Assembly (NCBI GenBank): GCA_023548195.1
Contig: JAJHZJ010000496.1
Span: 6,208,702-6,272,701, forward strand
Direction: 5' to 3'
Source of the DNA: Bettongia penicillata ogilbyi
Taxonomy: Eukaryota; Chordata; Mammalia; Diprotodontia; Potoroidae
DNA: 64,000 bases
In this document: piece by piece, positions 31,375-42,700 of the stretch
Layout: each line of letters starts with the position of its first letter
Numbering within the stretch: the first letter of the stretch is position 1
Made by a program: the position numbers and the translations under genes
Notes under the pieces: model-generated
What the model was told of the DNA's origin: nothing
The model's input: the letters and a program-made list of their open reading frames with translations, nothing else
The model's database searches: none

Positions 31375-31595
31375 AATTCATAGCATGTATTTATATTGTC
31401 ATTTAAAATTTTGAAAAGCACATATGATCCTCATAGTGCCTTGATGAGGTTGGTGCCATTATTATCTTCATTTTACAAATGAGGAAAATTAAAGTAGGTC
31501 TACATAGCTTAGATGTTTCTGAATCAGGATTTAGACTTTGGACTTTCCCAACTTCCAGTTCTGTGCTCTATCCACTGTGCCACCAAGCTGCCATC
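31375..31595 (-). repeat. MIR/CORE-SINE
   Basis: ttcattttacaaatgaggaa, gatttagactttggactttc and tgctctatccactgtgccacc. The last is the marsupial-type SINE head in reverse. Confidence 0.75.
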
Positions 31596-31889
31596 TATTG
31601 AGAATGTCATTGAAATTTTGTTGTTCTGCATTATGTTTGGATGACTAAGGGCAGAAGTTTTGTGTAACATGGTGTTCCATTGGTGACTTGTCAAGGATAT
31701 TTTGGGATTTATATTTGTGGCATGGAGGTTTTTATTTATTACTTTATGAAGGCTAGTGAGATTTTTGTGTAGGATTCGGGCTACCGTCTCATGTCTTTCC
31801 TGGTATGTAGTAGATGCTTAATTTTTACTACCTATAACAATTTCTTGTGAAATTTGTGTTGATCAATAAGTCAGGCTCTTCAAGACAAT

Positions 31890-32107
31890 GTTCATGTTCA
31901 TTTTCATTCATTTTCTCACCCCATTTGGGTTTTCTTGGTAAAGATTCTAGAGTGTTTTGTCATTTCCTTCTTCAGTTCATTTTACAGATGAGGAAACTGA
32001 GGCAAAAAAGATGATGTGTCTTTCCCAAGGTCTGAGGCCAGATTTGAAGTCTAAATGATGAGTCTTCCTGACTTTAGACCCAGGACTTATCCACTGTGCA
32101 ACCTAGA
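31890..32107 (-). repeat. Marsupial tRNA-derived CORE-SINE
   Basis: Reverse copy: ccccatttgggttttcttgg, gtcatttccttcttcag, acagatgaggaaactgaggc, cttcctgactttagaccc, atccactgtgcaacctag. Same class as 10869 and 58282. Confidence 0.85.
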
Positions 32108-32204
32108 CTCAAGAATAACTATTCCATCATTTAAATATTTTAAATCATCATCCCAAAACTTCCTGTACACAAATTCTCAAGATTCAGCCATTTCATTCAG
32201 GCAT

Positions 32205-32430
32205 GTAGGTGGCACATGGACTTGGTATCATGAAGGTGTCAGTTCAAATCCAATCTTGAAACCTCCTAGCTTTATGGTCCTGACCAAGTTATTTAACTTT
32301 TGTCTGCTTCAGATGGGGATAAAAATAGTATCTACTTCCCAGGTCATTGTAAGGATCCAATAAGGTCATATTTGTCAAGTGCTTTGGAAACCTTAATGCA
32401 CTATATAAATGCTAGTTATTGTCATTAGTT
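32205..32430 (+). repeat. MIR SINE
   Basis: gcatgtaggtggcacatgg, gttcaaatccaatcttgaaac, atggtcctgaccaagttatt, then tctacttcccaggtcattg and atgcactatataaatgctag. Confidence 0.8.
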
Positions 32431-32799
32431 TTGCTTCTTTGTTGACATTTCGTTGATTGAGCTTCTGTGGTTGTCACCGATGGAAGGCCTTTTCCTTTCT
32501 CTCTTGGATCTTCGCCAGTGCATAGATTTTATCATCATTATTCATGTTCTCATTAAGAGAAAAGATGTGAATTACAGTAATAATCAATACAGCCAGTTGT
32601 AAGTGACCTCCCTCCACCCTCCATCATGCTCATTTTCTAATCCTACATCACTGTGCTGACATTATAGTATTATCTTTGTTGTCTCATTTGGATAAAGAGT
32701 TCTTTTTACTAAAATATACAGACTGCTGCTCTATTTTCCTTTCTGTTGATTGAGACTTTCTTCCCAAGACGGGGAAGTGATGTTCCATTGACTAAAGAA
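32431..32799. other. Non-repetitive stretch
   Basis: No feature recognised. Confidence 0.5.
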
Positions 32800-32922
32800 T
32801 CGAGACTCAGTCACAACCTTGAATTGTAGTCTTATCTCTGTGGCTCTTCTTGAACATCCCATCATCTTTTTGAACCTCATTTTGCCATTTATAAAGTCAA
32901 GAGGATAATACAGAAACATTAG
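32800..32922 (+). repeat. SINE fragment
   Basis: cgagactcagtcacaaccttg, atctctgtggctcttcttga, ctcattttgccatttataaag follow a decayed SINE body and core. Confidence 0.45.
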
Positions 32923-32924
32923 TA

Positions 32925-33072
32925 AGTAAGTGCTATTATTATCATCTCCATTTTACATATGGGGAAACTGAAGCAGACAATAGTTACATAATTTAACTGC
33001 TGTCATGAAGCTAGTAGAAGTCAGAAGTCAGAACTTAGGAATTCCTGATTCTGGGGTCACCCATTTGTTACC
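32925..33072 (-). repeat. MIR SINE
   Basis: ctattattatcatctccatt, ttacatatggggaaactgaag, gtcatgaagctagtagaagtc. Confidence 0.7.
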
Positions 33073-33640
33073 TAGACAGAATCTCACACCAGTGAAAAAA
33101 ATATATCCAACTTATGTGAATGAAAATTTACACAGTAACAATCCACTAAAATGTGGAATGGATAGAAGACACTTATAGACCATTATTAATTGTGATTAAT
33201 ATTAAAATTAAATTAATGTCATATTTTTATGGTAGGTGGGAAATTGGAACATAAAGTAGCTCTATTCTAAATTCTTCCTCTTCTATGATTGCCTCTTTAA
33301 ATATTGTTTTATGCAAGCCAAAGCATGCACAGATGGAACTTCTCTCTGGTCTTGGGCTGCTCTCTCTAGATCATCAATGATTGCCCTTCCCAGAAAACCC
33401 TAGTTATCCATGCTTCCCTTGAATCTTTCCTCTAGAAATACCTTCTCCCAAGCTTCCCTACCAATTACCTTGTCACCTTGGTATCATGTAGTCTTCCTCT
33501 CCATTCCCAACCCCTGCCCTCCCACTCCAGTTCTGTAACCAAGAGCCGTGATGAAGTAAACTGCCATTGTTTTTGGATGGGGCTTGCCATTCCATTTGCC
33601 AGTGGCCCCACCCAATATCCTTGTAACATTTCAGATCAGA
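33073..33640. other. Unassigned stretch
   Basis: 33270-33450 (ctcttctatgattgcctc, aggaatctttcc-like text) may be decayed L2; 33460-33640 is not recognised. No coding signal. Confidence 0.35.
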
Positions 33641-33641
33641 A

Positions 33642-33772
33642 CTATGTGTATTATTTTCCCCAGTAATCTCCCTGAGGATAAGCATTTTCTTTGCTTTTGT
33701 ATGTGCATGCTCAGTACTTAACAGAGTGCTCTTCTCATAGTAGGCACTTAATAAATACTTTTCACCCATTAA
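33642..33772 (+). repeat. L2 LINE 3' end
   Basis: taatctccctgaggataagc, gctcagtacttaacagagtg, tcatagtaggcacttaataa. An ATTA run (tTAATTAATTAATTAATT) follows. Confidence 0.75.
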
Positions 33773-33894
33773 TTAATTAATTAATTCTTTTATTCAAATG
33801 AATTTTAGTTTCATTTTCCTGAATTTAAATTATTCAATCTGAGGCAAAGTCTATGAGAAAGACCATTGAAGTATCCATTCATTGAGTAGAGTAA

Positions 33895-34072
33895 CAATGA
33901 AAGAAATGTAGGATCTTCTGTCAGCCCAGTGACATTGCCCCTTGCTGTTTAACCTTGGACAAAGAATTGAACCCTCTGAACTTTGGTTTCCTTATTTGTA
34001 ATTTGTGGTGGTTGAATTGTGGTGGTCTCAGAGGTCTCTTCCACCTCTAAATCCATGATCCTATGAATTGAG
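33895..34072 (+). repeat. SINE with CR1/L2-like tail
   Basis: cagcccagtgacattgcccc (body), ctttggtttccttatttgt (core), and tctcttccacctctaaatcc with atgatcctatga (tail). Confidence 0.7.
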
Positions 34073-34131
34073 AAGGTTCATCCTGGAAATAAGAATATTC
34101 AAGAGGGACAAAATGGCTCTCCTCAAGGCAG

Positions 34132-34308
34132 AATAGTAGGATAGAAAGAGCCCCAATGAAGCAATCAGAGGACCAAATACTTATTGCTATGTGACCTTGA
34201 ACAAATTTCATGACCTACCTGGGACTCAGTTTCCTCATTTATAAAATGAACATTTTGGATCAGATGGCCTCCAAGGTCCCTTGTAGCTTTAGATCTGTGA
34301 GTTTTATG
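34132..34308 (+). repeat. SINE with CR1/L2-like tail
   Basis: ggatagaaagagccccaatg, ctatgtgaccttgaacaa, ggactcagtttcctcattta, gatggcctccaaggtcccttg. A second copy of the class only 60 bp from the previous one. Confidence 0.8.
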
Positions 34309-34404
34309 TCGTTGAAGTGACAGAATGTGGGGAAAGGATTAATTGATTCTTTATGCTTACAGGCAGACCTAGAACAATGGGAGAAAACTGCTTGATTTAG
34401 TGTA

Positions 34405-34485
34405 CTATCTCACCATCAGAAGTGTCCCAAAATTGAGTGAACTGCCTTGGGAGGTCCTGGGTTCCTGTACACTGAATCTCATCAA
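34405..34485 (+). repeat. CR1/L3 fragment
   Basis: atcagaagtgtcccaaaattg, gaactgccttgggaggtcctg correspond to the 'gctgtcccaaagtggaatggg' region of CR1 LINEs. Confidence 0.6.
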
Positions 34486-35065
34486 ATAGAAAATTAATGC
34501 CCCCTAGTTAGAGATACTAGAAATGAGAGTCTTGTTCAAATGGATCGAATTCAATGGCTTTTGGTGTATCTTTCAGCTTAGAGATGCTATAATGTTCTCT
34601 ACTACATCTAAAAGCCACAGGGAGGTGGAAAAAAGCATGTAAGACTCAGGAAAATACAAAGCCCAAGAAGGTCTTTCATGACTTAAATCTTAACAACTTC
34701 AGTGAAAATTGTGTAGAAGTGACAAAGCAAAGGTTATTCCCCCTCCCATACTATTTTTAATTCCTGGAAACATAATTGAATATTTATCATTGGGAAAGAT
34801 TCTGTTACCATGTTGGAAAAGCAATATTAAAAGTAAAGAATTTTCCTTCAGGCAATAAGTAGTTATGAATGAAGCTATGAACGAAGATCATAAGACCAAT
34901 GATATTCATTAATCAATGTGTTTCTGGGCTTATTGATAATTTGTTTTACAACATAATAGATAACAAAGACATAGAATAACTGACAAATAAGAATGGCTGG
35001 TAAGCATTTTTCTTATCAATGCTTATGCCTACTCTGTGTAACTCTTCTTAATAAGCATGCTTCTC
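34486..35065. other. Non-repetitive stretch
   Basis: No feature recognised. Confidence 0.5.
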
Positions 35066-35069
35066 TTTG

Positions 35070-35210
35070 GGAAGCATCATGGTATAGTGAAGACAAGGCA
35101 AGTTATGAACCTGAAACAAGTGAGTTCTTGAGTCTAGTCTCTGACACAAACTGACTGGAGGACCCTCTGCAAGTCAGTTAACTTCTTAGTGCATCCAGGC
35201 AATTCTCTAA
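35070..35210 (+). repeat. MIR SINE 5' half
   Basis: ggaagcatcatggtatagtg (head), tgagtctagtctctgacac, ctctgcaagtcagttaac (body); the core is degraded. Confidence 0.65.
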
Positions 35211-36335
35211 AGCCAGATCAGTGTTCATGGATTAATATTCTATAGACCAAAAATTCAAAGTAAAGGCATCCCTGTTTATCACTGACAGTATTTCAAGCAC
35301 AGCCTCCAAGTGTGGATCTATGTAACTGCATTGATCAAAGTGAGTCCCAGGTTTAGAACCACAATTCTGAAAAACTTCTTTTCCATTGATGTGCATGAAT
35401 CATGAGTGTGTTACTCAAAAGAAATGAAAGGGTGATTTATGAAACCAGATTGTCTTACAATATTCCATATATTTGTGATCTTAGGTAAGTTGTTATTCCA
35501 TCATAGCCTACCTAAACCTACCCATTCATTCAATTTGCTTCTCTTAAATTCTCCACAGATAGTTAACCCAAGATTGTGAAGATCTTTCTTACATTGTCTT
35601 GGCATGGTATCATAATGTCATTTGAGCATGTCTATTACATTATCTAAATATATCATATTTTATTTTTCCAGAAATAATGGGTTGATACTAATTTAACTTC
35701 CTGTGTCAAGAGATAGTGATTAAATTGGGTCAGCCACAATAATAGCTTTCATACATGTTCTCTCTAAACATCTCATTCACAGGAAAATGCATTACATTGT
35801 TTTAATAAACAAGGGTCCAGTGTAACTTTTGTTTAGTGAAAAGCATTGATTTACTTTTCCAGCATGGACTCTTTGTAGAATAATATGTTGTGTTAAATAC
35901 TATGTTGTTGACCTGGAGACCTTTGTGTAATGATAATTACTCTAATTATGTTATCTTTAAGGAAACATCCTGCTTGTTCCCAGATGTGCTTTGGACATGA
36001 TTAACAGGGTAACATTATTTAATGCTGTCAAGAAAATCAATAATGAAATACTGTTAGACTGGACAGTGCAGAAAGAGATGCCTCCTTATCAAAGGCAGTG
36101 TTATTAGGACATGGAGAAGATAGAACGCACTGCTTAGAAAGAAGTTTCATTCTGCATTAGACATGTTGAAATGGAAGTCTTTCAGCTGCACTGAGATCTT
36201 ATGGAATTTCTTCTCTGTAAACAGAAGGGAGCAATCTCAAGGTCAGGAGTATACATTTAAGTCAAAAACAATCAAACTCCACCAAACCATTGACAGCTGA
36301 AAGCAGCTGAAGCCATGCCTGGCATCACGTGAGAA
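35211..36335. other. Repeat-free stretch
   Basis: About 1.1 kb without recognisable repeats, a rarity in this window. 35925-36110 has AT-rich homeobox-like words (aatgataattactctaattat). No ORF or RNA gene. Confidence 0.45.
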
Positions 36336-36339
36336 AGAA

Positions 36340-36475
36340 AGGGAAGTGTAGTAGAAAGAGTCTTGGACTATGGGGAATGACGCTTAGATTCTTGTGTTTG
36401 TCAATGACTAGCCATATGACTTTGAAGAAGGCATTTCATTTTACTCATCTGTATCTCAACTATAATGTGAATTCA
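36340..36475 (+). repeat. MIR SINE fragment
   Basis: gtgtagtagaaagagtcttg, tgactagccatatgactttg, ttttactcatctgtatctc. Confidence 0.65.
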
Positions 36476-36554
36476 AATATGAGTAAAAGTTGGATTGCTC
36501 CAAACTCTAACTTTAAAAAAACTATATACACTTACAAATTTATGAGAAGGTATA

Positions 36555-36655
36555 AATATTACCATTTTATAGGTAAGTAAACAGAGTCATGGGGTGGTTG
36601 ATGCTTAAGATAACACACCTCATTAGTGGAAATCCTGGTAATGAAATATGTCAGT
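36555..36655 (-). repeat. MIR SINE fragment
   Basis: accattttataggtaagtaa, acagagtcatgg, gataacacacctcattagtgg. Confidence 0.5.
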
Positions 36656-36814
36656 TATTCCTTCTACATTGTGGGGGTTAGGGGTGTGGTGCCCCTGTGA
36701 TCTGGAAAATCCACATAAAATGTTTTGGCCCTCTCTTTGCACCACAGAAGAAGCCTGTTTTCTTTTCTTTCATGGGGTATTTACAGGACCTTACTATGAA
36801 ATTGGGATTAAGTT

Positions 36815-36872
36815 TTAAGTATATACACAGATGTACATATATAGATATACATATGAATATATATATGCATAA
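36815..36872. repeat. TATA/CATA simple repeat
   Basis: AT-rich run of tacatatagatatacatatg-like units. Confidence 0.8.
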
Positions 36873-37610
36873 GATTCAGTAAAAGTATGTTCATAGGCTC
36901 TGTGTCACCTGCTGGCCTTCATGTGTTATCTTTGGCTTCCACCAAACTCCCCAAAGTTTCCTGTTTAATTTCTTATACTGACCTGAGATTTATCAAAACC
37001 ATGATGGGGAAAGTTATGATGCGGAAGGGATAACTGTAATTGTATTTTAAATAAAAGACTTAAGACTTCCACTTCTTACCTTAAATGTCTTAAGTGAGTC
37101 ATGGTTTTGAGTTACTAAATCTAAAAAGAAAATTCATTGTTGTCTCATCTCAATATCTTTTAAGAAGGTTTATGATTCTTAAACCTCTCCCTTGTAATAT
37201 CTTCTGTTGATACCATTTCCTTGAAAACCTTAAGAACTACATTCTCTAAAGAGTTCAAACTGAGGCTAGGTCAAAAGATGGTGGTGTGAGGGGGCTGTCC
37301 CATATGACTGCTGAATACTTGAGCCTAAAAATGATGATAAAAGAAAGTAATCAGGGAATGAATGCTTACAAATGGATGTGGGACAATCATTAAATAAAAA
37401 TGGATGCTAAATGATGACACAAAGGTCACCCTAGCATCCAATGAATATGAAAGTCCAGAGTGTTATATCAACCTCTGAAGTACTTATGAGAATCCATGAG
37501 AGAGAATCTTGTGGGATAAGACAGTAGATATATCTTGGTGAAGAGAATATTTAGGTTGAAGAGATTCTGGATCCTACATCCATGACAAATATTTGAGTAT
37601 GGAGGGAAAA
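36873..37610. other. Non-repetitive stretch
   Basis: No feature recognised. Confidence 0.5.
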
Positions 37611-37614
37611 GAGA

Positions 37615-37785
37615 TCATAGGATCACTAGCTTAGAAGGGGGAAGGGTCTTGAAGGTCATTTACTCCAACTCTTTATTTTACAGTTGGGGAAACTGAGACC
37701 AGGAGATAGGAAGTGACATCCAAAATCACAAAGAGAAGGCCTGAATCCAGGTCCTCTCATTCCAAAGCCATTGCTCTTGTCCCGC
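37615..37785 (-). repeat. MIR-like SINE
   Basis: gggtcttgaaggtcatttac, tttacagttggggaaactgag, tccaggtcctctcattccaaag. Confidence 0.75.
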
Positions 37786-38275
37786 ACCACAAGATCTTCG
37801 TGGTCATGTATTTTTTTGGATGGTGTAGATACTAGGGCAAAAGCAAGTCAAGCTAGTGAATTGGCAACCACGTGTCAGAAAATTATTTGGGAAGTAAGAG
37901 AGGTACAAACCATCTGTTGGTTCTTTTGGCCTCTTGGTTGGGTTTCATGTAGATGAGCATGACATGAAGTATGAATAAACCATATTAGGCCCAAAGAATA
38001 CAATATGTTTGGATATGTCTACCTTGTGTAGGCTTGGCCTAAAATCTGGACTCCTCAAATGAGCCACATTAGTTTTCAGCCATGGCAAAATGCAGGCATT
38101 GCTTCTGGCTTGGCATCCATTTGAACCATGGATAGTTGAATAATTAAGAACAGATGGTTCCAAAGCAAGTTGGCTATCCCCACAAATTTGAATCCCAAAA
38201 CTAATTTGGGGACTTGGATAATTTGCTATTTTTAAAGGATGTTTCATTTGACCTTGTATGTCTCTGACTAGTGTA
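37786..38275. other. Non-repetitive stretch
   Basis: No repeat or gene recognised. ORFs on both strands (61 and 100 codons) lack domain-like features. Confidence 0.45.
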
Positions 38276-38279
38276 TGTA

Positions 38280-38432
38280 GCAGGAAAAGTTCTAGATTTG
38301 GAATTAGAGAAATTGGATTTGAAAAACAATTCTGCCATTTATTACCTTTGTTCTCTTGAGAAATATATTTAATACGGTTGGCCTCAGTTTCTAGATGACT
38401 TCCAAGGCCTTTTCAAGTCTAATCTATGAGAA
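38280..38432 (+). repeat. SINE with CR1/L2-like tail
   Basis: gttctagatttggaattagag, tctgccatttattacctttg, ggcctcagtttctagatgac, aggccttttcaagtctaatc. Confidence 0.65.
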
Positions 38433-38449
38433 AAAATTGATAGGTTGCA

Positions 38450-38648
38450 AGATAGAACAATGTTTAGAACCCTGGGCCTGGATTCAGAAAACACTCAGGT
38501 TCAAATGTGACCTCAGACACTCTAAAATGGAGATATTAATAACACCTACCTCTCAGGGTTGTTAGAAGGATCAAATGAGGTAATGTTTGTAAAGTACATA
38601 GCACGGTACCTGACACATAATAGACGTGATATAAATACTTATTCCCTT
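38450..38648 (+). repeat. MIR SINE
   Basis: acaatgtttagaaccctggg, ttcaaatgtgacctcagac, then ctacctctcagggttgttag, gtaaagtacatagcacgg. The usual core between body and tail is deleted. Confidence 0.75.
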
Positions 38649-38734
38649 TCAATTTTCCTTCTTAGTTTATAATCTTTAAGTATTCATTATAGAGTGTTAT
38701 GGAAGAATTACAGACAGATGATACAGATAAATGT

Positions 38735-38910
38735 AGATGTCAATATAAATATAGAGAGAAAGAGAGAAAGAGATGCCTTGTGGTCTATTTCTTATATCTT
38801 CTTGTTTTATAATTATTACACCTTCATTCCCTATATGCATCTATATGCCCAAATATGTATATACATATGTAAAAACATATATATATGTATATATCACACG
38901 TTCGCATATG
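38735..38910. repeat. GA and TATA simple repeats
   Basis: gagagaaagagagaaagaga near 38755 and a TATATATG-rich stretch at 38855-38895. Confidence 0.7.
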
Positions 38911-39485
38911 TTTACAATTATAGATGTAAGTTTACGTTCTAGGTTATATGTCAAAAGACTTTGATAGTAGCTCATTCTAGGTTCCAAACAACTGATGTGT
39001 ATTTGGGGGTAATTGATAATGATATGTCTTTTATCAGAGCACCAGTGATAGAAGCACTTACCTCTTGTGATTTCTATCGATTTGCCAGTATTCTCTTTGC
39101 CATACCCTTTATAACTAATTGGCACAATTAATAAGATAATGGATGATGATGCAAGTCTCTTTTGGATTCCCTTCACAGAGCTAGTTATATAAATTCTCAT
39201 GACACCATAGATAGGGTTTTCTGGATCAGTAGAAACCACTTCTGTTGTTTCTTGTGCCTCTAGAGTCCACCACCAGAGTCAGTCAGTAGTCAGCTACTAT
39301 AGGCAGTATACCTGAGTGAGGTCCATTTCTCCCTGATTGCAGGAGTTGAAGCAGATGTAAAAATTGAACTTCCAATTCTTACCTATGTGTTTGTTTTCCC
39401 ATTCATTTGATAATAGGAGCTCACACATAAATATATTAACTAGTTATCAATCATAGATAAGGAGGAACTGAAACATAAAGGATGA
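38911..39485. other. Non-repetitive stretch
   Basis: No feature recognised; a minus ORF of 132 codons (38841-39239) spans the TATA repeat and looks accidental. Confidence 0.45.
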
Positions 39486-39489
39486 GTGG

Positions 39490-39675
39490 AGAAGTGCAGA
39501 GTACGCTGGACTTGGATGCAGAGGACCTCCCTAACTTCCATTACAATCTCTTTGACTTAACTAGGTTTCTTTGGGAAAGTTTCTTTATCTCTCTGGTCCT
39601 TACTTCATCTCTAAAATAAGGGGATTGAATTCAATCTCTAAGGTTCCTTCCAGATCTTAATTCTGTGATGTTTAG
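39490..39675 (+). repeat. SINE with CR1/L2-like tail
   Basis: tgcagagtacgctggacttgg, ggtccttacttcatctctaa, aataaggggattgaattcaa, ttccttccagatcttaattc, gtgatg. Confidence 0.75.
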
Positions 39676-39754
39676 TGTATGTGACAAAACATAATTAAGC
39701 ACAAGGCAGTTTTCTTCAGTGAGAGGAAAATATGGACAATGAAGTGGTAAAGCC

Positions 39755-39868
39755 TAGCTCCTTTAGTTGAGAGTAAGCTTCCTGAAGGCAGAAACTTCAT
39801 CTTTTTCATGTCTGTCACCTCTTGGCACTGTAGGTTCTTGATGAATATTTGTTGAAATTTTTGATTTA
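39755..39868 (+). repeat. L2 LINE 3' end
   Basis: gagagtaagcttcctgaagg, cacctcttggcactgtaggt, atgaatatttgttgaaattt. Confidence 0.65.
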
Positions 39869-40067
39869 GCAGGGTCAAAAGTATGCTTGCAATTGACCAA
39901 TTTGAGTAGCAACTTCAGTGTAGTTATTTCATTTATTTGGATGATATCTTTCACAGGCAAATCACAACCCATGCCTACCCTCTGAGCTTGGGAAGTGCTT
40001 CTTCAGGAAATCCCATAAACTAATTACAGAGAATTTAATTCCAAACTCTGGAGTCTTTCTTCTAGTT

Positions 40068-40256
40068 CAGTGGTTCTTCACCTTTTTTTTTGTTCTCCTG
40101 GAAATTCTTGGCATTTTGGTGGTGCCTGTGACTCCCTTTACGTACTTTAAAATGTATAACATAAAACACATAGGGTTACAAAGGAAACCAATCATGTTGA
40201 AATAATTATCAAATTAGTTTTTCAAAAGTTCATGGGACCAATATGAAGAACCTCTG
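40068..40256. mobile_element. hAT/Charlie-like MITE
   Basis: About 190 bp from cagtggttcttcacc to gaagaacctctg, whose reverse complement cagaggttcttc matches the left end. Such inverted ends are typical of mammalian Charlie derivatives. No transposase is present and no convincing 8-bp duplication was seen. Confidence 0.6.
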
Positions 40257-40790
40257 CTCATTGAGTATTGGGTGAATATCATTTCAACACTTGGATTAAC
40301 CATTTGTTATTCTTTTACTACATGCTTGATACAACCCCTTTTCTGATCATAAATTTCCTAAATTATGCTTTTTATGTCATGGTGTGCAGACAAGTCATAA
40401 CTTACAGTATTTTATAACCAGTTTTTACCGTGTACATCTTAGATTTTTTGGTATACTTGCCATTTTGATTTTTCAAAGATTTTTATAATTTTATGTTTCT
40501 ATTTATAATTATTATGATGTTAATATGTAATTTATAATTTTATAACTTATAATTTCCATCCATAAATGTGATAAAATAGACTATAAGTACATGAACTATT
40601 CATGGTGTCAAAAAGTCTTAGTGCAATTTTCAATGTTAGCCTATTGCAGCTTAAAATGCTTGAATACTATTAGGATAACCTTTATTTTAAAAATGCTTCA
40701 AGTGCATCAGAGAAAGAAAAATTACTTCTGCACTGGGGAAAGGGAGGTGTGGGAATGCTGTAAAACCTAGGAAGACTTCAGAAAGGTAGA
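40257..40790. other. AT-rich non-repetitive stretch
   Basis: No feature recognised beyond short TTATAATT-type words at 40490-40560. Confidence 0.45.
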
Positions 40791-40794
40791 AATA

Positions 40795-41032
40795 CCTTGG
40801 TCTAATGAATAGTGTTGACTTTGAGTCAGGATGATGTTGCTTTGAATCCTTTCCTTGTCTCTAGTGTTAGCTGTATGACTATTAGGTTTATCACAACTCT
40901 CTCCTACTCAATTTACTCATCTATAAAAGGAGGATAATAATACCTGTAGACTCTACCTTATGACTCTTTGAGCATCAAATAGGATAAGGTGTGTAAAGTA
41001 CACTTTAAGGTACCATATAGATGCCAGATTTC
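40795..41032 (+). repeat. MIR SINE, near full length
   Basis: gtctaatgaatagtgttgac, gagtcaggatgatgttgc, agctgtatgactattaggt, ctcatctataaaaggaggat, gtgtaaagtacactttaagg. Confidence 0.8.
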
Positions 41033-41094
41033 ATCATAATTAGGAAGCTGGGCATTAAAGAATAATTTGGGTTTTTTTTAAATATATTTTCCTC

Positions 41095-41715
41095 AATTAC
41101 TTGTTTTACCAATTTTTAACATTTAAAAAAAGTTTTTAGTTCCAAATTCTGTGCCTCCCTCCCTTCTTACCATCCCCATCTCCTGAGATGGTAGGCAGTT
41201 TGATATAGGTCATACATGTGCAATCACATAAACATTTTCATATTAGTCATTTTTATAAGAAGGCTGGAATGAGGGAAGAGAGAGAAAGAAAGGAAAGAAG
41301 GAAAGGAAGAGAGAAAGAAAAGGAAGAAAGAAAGAAAGAAAGAAGGAAAAAAGAAAGAAAAGGACAGAAAGAAAGAGAAAAATAGCATTCCTCAGTCTGT
41401 ATTCAGACAATATCAGTTATTTCTTTGGAGGTGGATAGCATGTTTCATCTTGAGTCCTTTGGGATTGTCTTGGATCATTGTATTGCAGAGAATATCTAAG
41501 TCATTCACAATTCTTCATTGTACTGTATTGCTGTTGCTTTGTACAACGTTCTCCTGGTTCTGCTTACTGCACTTTGCATCAGTTCATGTCAGTCTTCCCA
41601 AGCTTTTTCTGAAATCATCCTGCTTGTCATTTCTTATAGCACATTAATATTCCAACACAATCATATACCACAACTTATTCAACCATTCCTCAATTAAAGG
41701 GCATTCCCTCTGTTT
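41095..41715 (-). repeat. L1 3' end fragment with internal (GAAA)n
   Basis: Reverse complement of a marsupial L1 terminus. It contains attattcaaccattcctcaatt-like text and catcctgcttgtcatttcttatagc (ORF2 C-terminal end). Then come catcagttcatgtcagtctt, tttgggattgtcttggatc, and 3' UTR words gatataggtcatacatgtgc, tagttccaaattctg. A GAAA/GGAA microsatellite (41277-41380) interrupts the 3' UTR. Longest of the young L1 ends in the window. Confidence 0.85.
41277..41380. repeat. GAAA-rich microsatellite
   Basis: Purine-only (GAAA, GGAA) run for about 100 bases. Confidence 0.9.
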
Positions 41716-42024
41716 AAAGGAGAAAGATTAAGGATTTATAGCAATACTCCAGGGGAGAAATCGTGAAAGCTAAAATTAGAATTACAGTGATATTCATGGA
41801 AAGTAGATGACATCTAATAAAGATTGTCTTCAGATTTTGCTTATTGATTGATACCTCATCCACATTCAGATTTTTATGATTTCAGACATAAGTATAGATA
41901 GGAACTGGATCTATGATTTAATTAATATATGGATTTGAGGAAGCCCCCTCTTCCATTGCAAGCTGGCAGCTTTTCTGCAGTTAGCTTTGGTAGTCTTTCA
42001 TTGTCATAAGGAGTTACCTACAGC

Positions 42025-42122
42025 ATTGAAAGGTTAAGTACCTTATGCAGAGTGATAGCCAACATGTGTTAGACATAAGACTTGAACCTCGGTGCCTTGG
42101 TGTTGAAGGTGGCTCTCTATTT
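42025..42122 (-). repeat. MIR SINE fragment
   Basis: gaaaggttaagtaccttatg, aagacttgaacctcggtgcc fit the head half of a reverse MIR. Nothing is recognised in 41716-42024. Confidence 0.6.
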
Positions 42123-42169
42123 GCCTCTCTAAAAAAAATGAATGTTCCTAAAATCTTGTAGTATCCAAT

Positions 42170-42362
42170 AGGATCACAGGGTCATAAATTTAAAGTTGGG
42201 AGAATCTTCAAGATAATTTCGTCCAATCTCTCCACTTTATAGTGAGGCAACAGAAGCCCAAGGAATTAAATGATTTGCTCAAGGTAGAATGGGGCACAGC
42301 CAGGAGTTCTACCTAGATCCTCCAGTTCCAAGTCCGGTATGTTTTTCCAATGTACCAAGGAA
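42170..42362 (-). repeat. MIR-like SINE
   Basis: gggagaatcttcaagataat, cactttatagtgaggcaaca, tcctccagttccaagtccgg, ttccaatgtacca. Confidence 0.7.
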
Positions 42363-42636
42363 TCGCCATGATTGATGGGGAGGATGGGAATTTGAAAATC
42401 AGAAAAAAACAGATCATCTTTTGTCACAATAATGGTATCTTCCATCATGTTTTTTGTCCCCTCAACTGCAAGTACCTTCCTCAATAAATACCTTGCATTT
42501 GCTTTATATATACTTACGTATGTAGGAGTTCAGTGCCTATTGGCTAACTGAAAGAGAGATACTTATCTAAGCAACCAAGGGAAATGAATGCCATGGTCAT
42601 TTTTATCACAATCTATCAACTCTGTACAAAGAAAAA

Positions 42637-42648
42637 TAATATGTGTGT

Positions 42649-42686
<38 letters not shown>

Positions 42687-42700
42687 CATATTATATAAAA
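42637..42700. repeat. TA microsatellite
   Basis: CATA units then (TA)13 or so; AT-rich border. Confidence 0.9.

Noticed and set aside
39763..39972. Short minus-strand ORFs around 39672-39972
   Set aside because: Overlap an L2 terminus and unique DNA, with no domain, splice signal or conservation visible.
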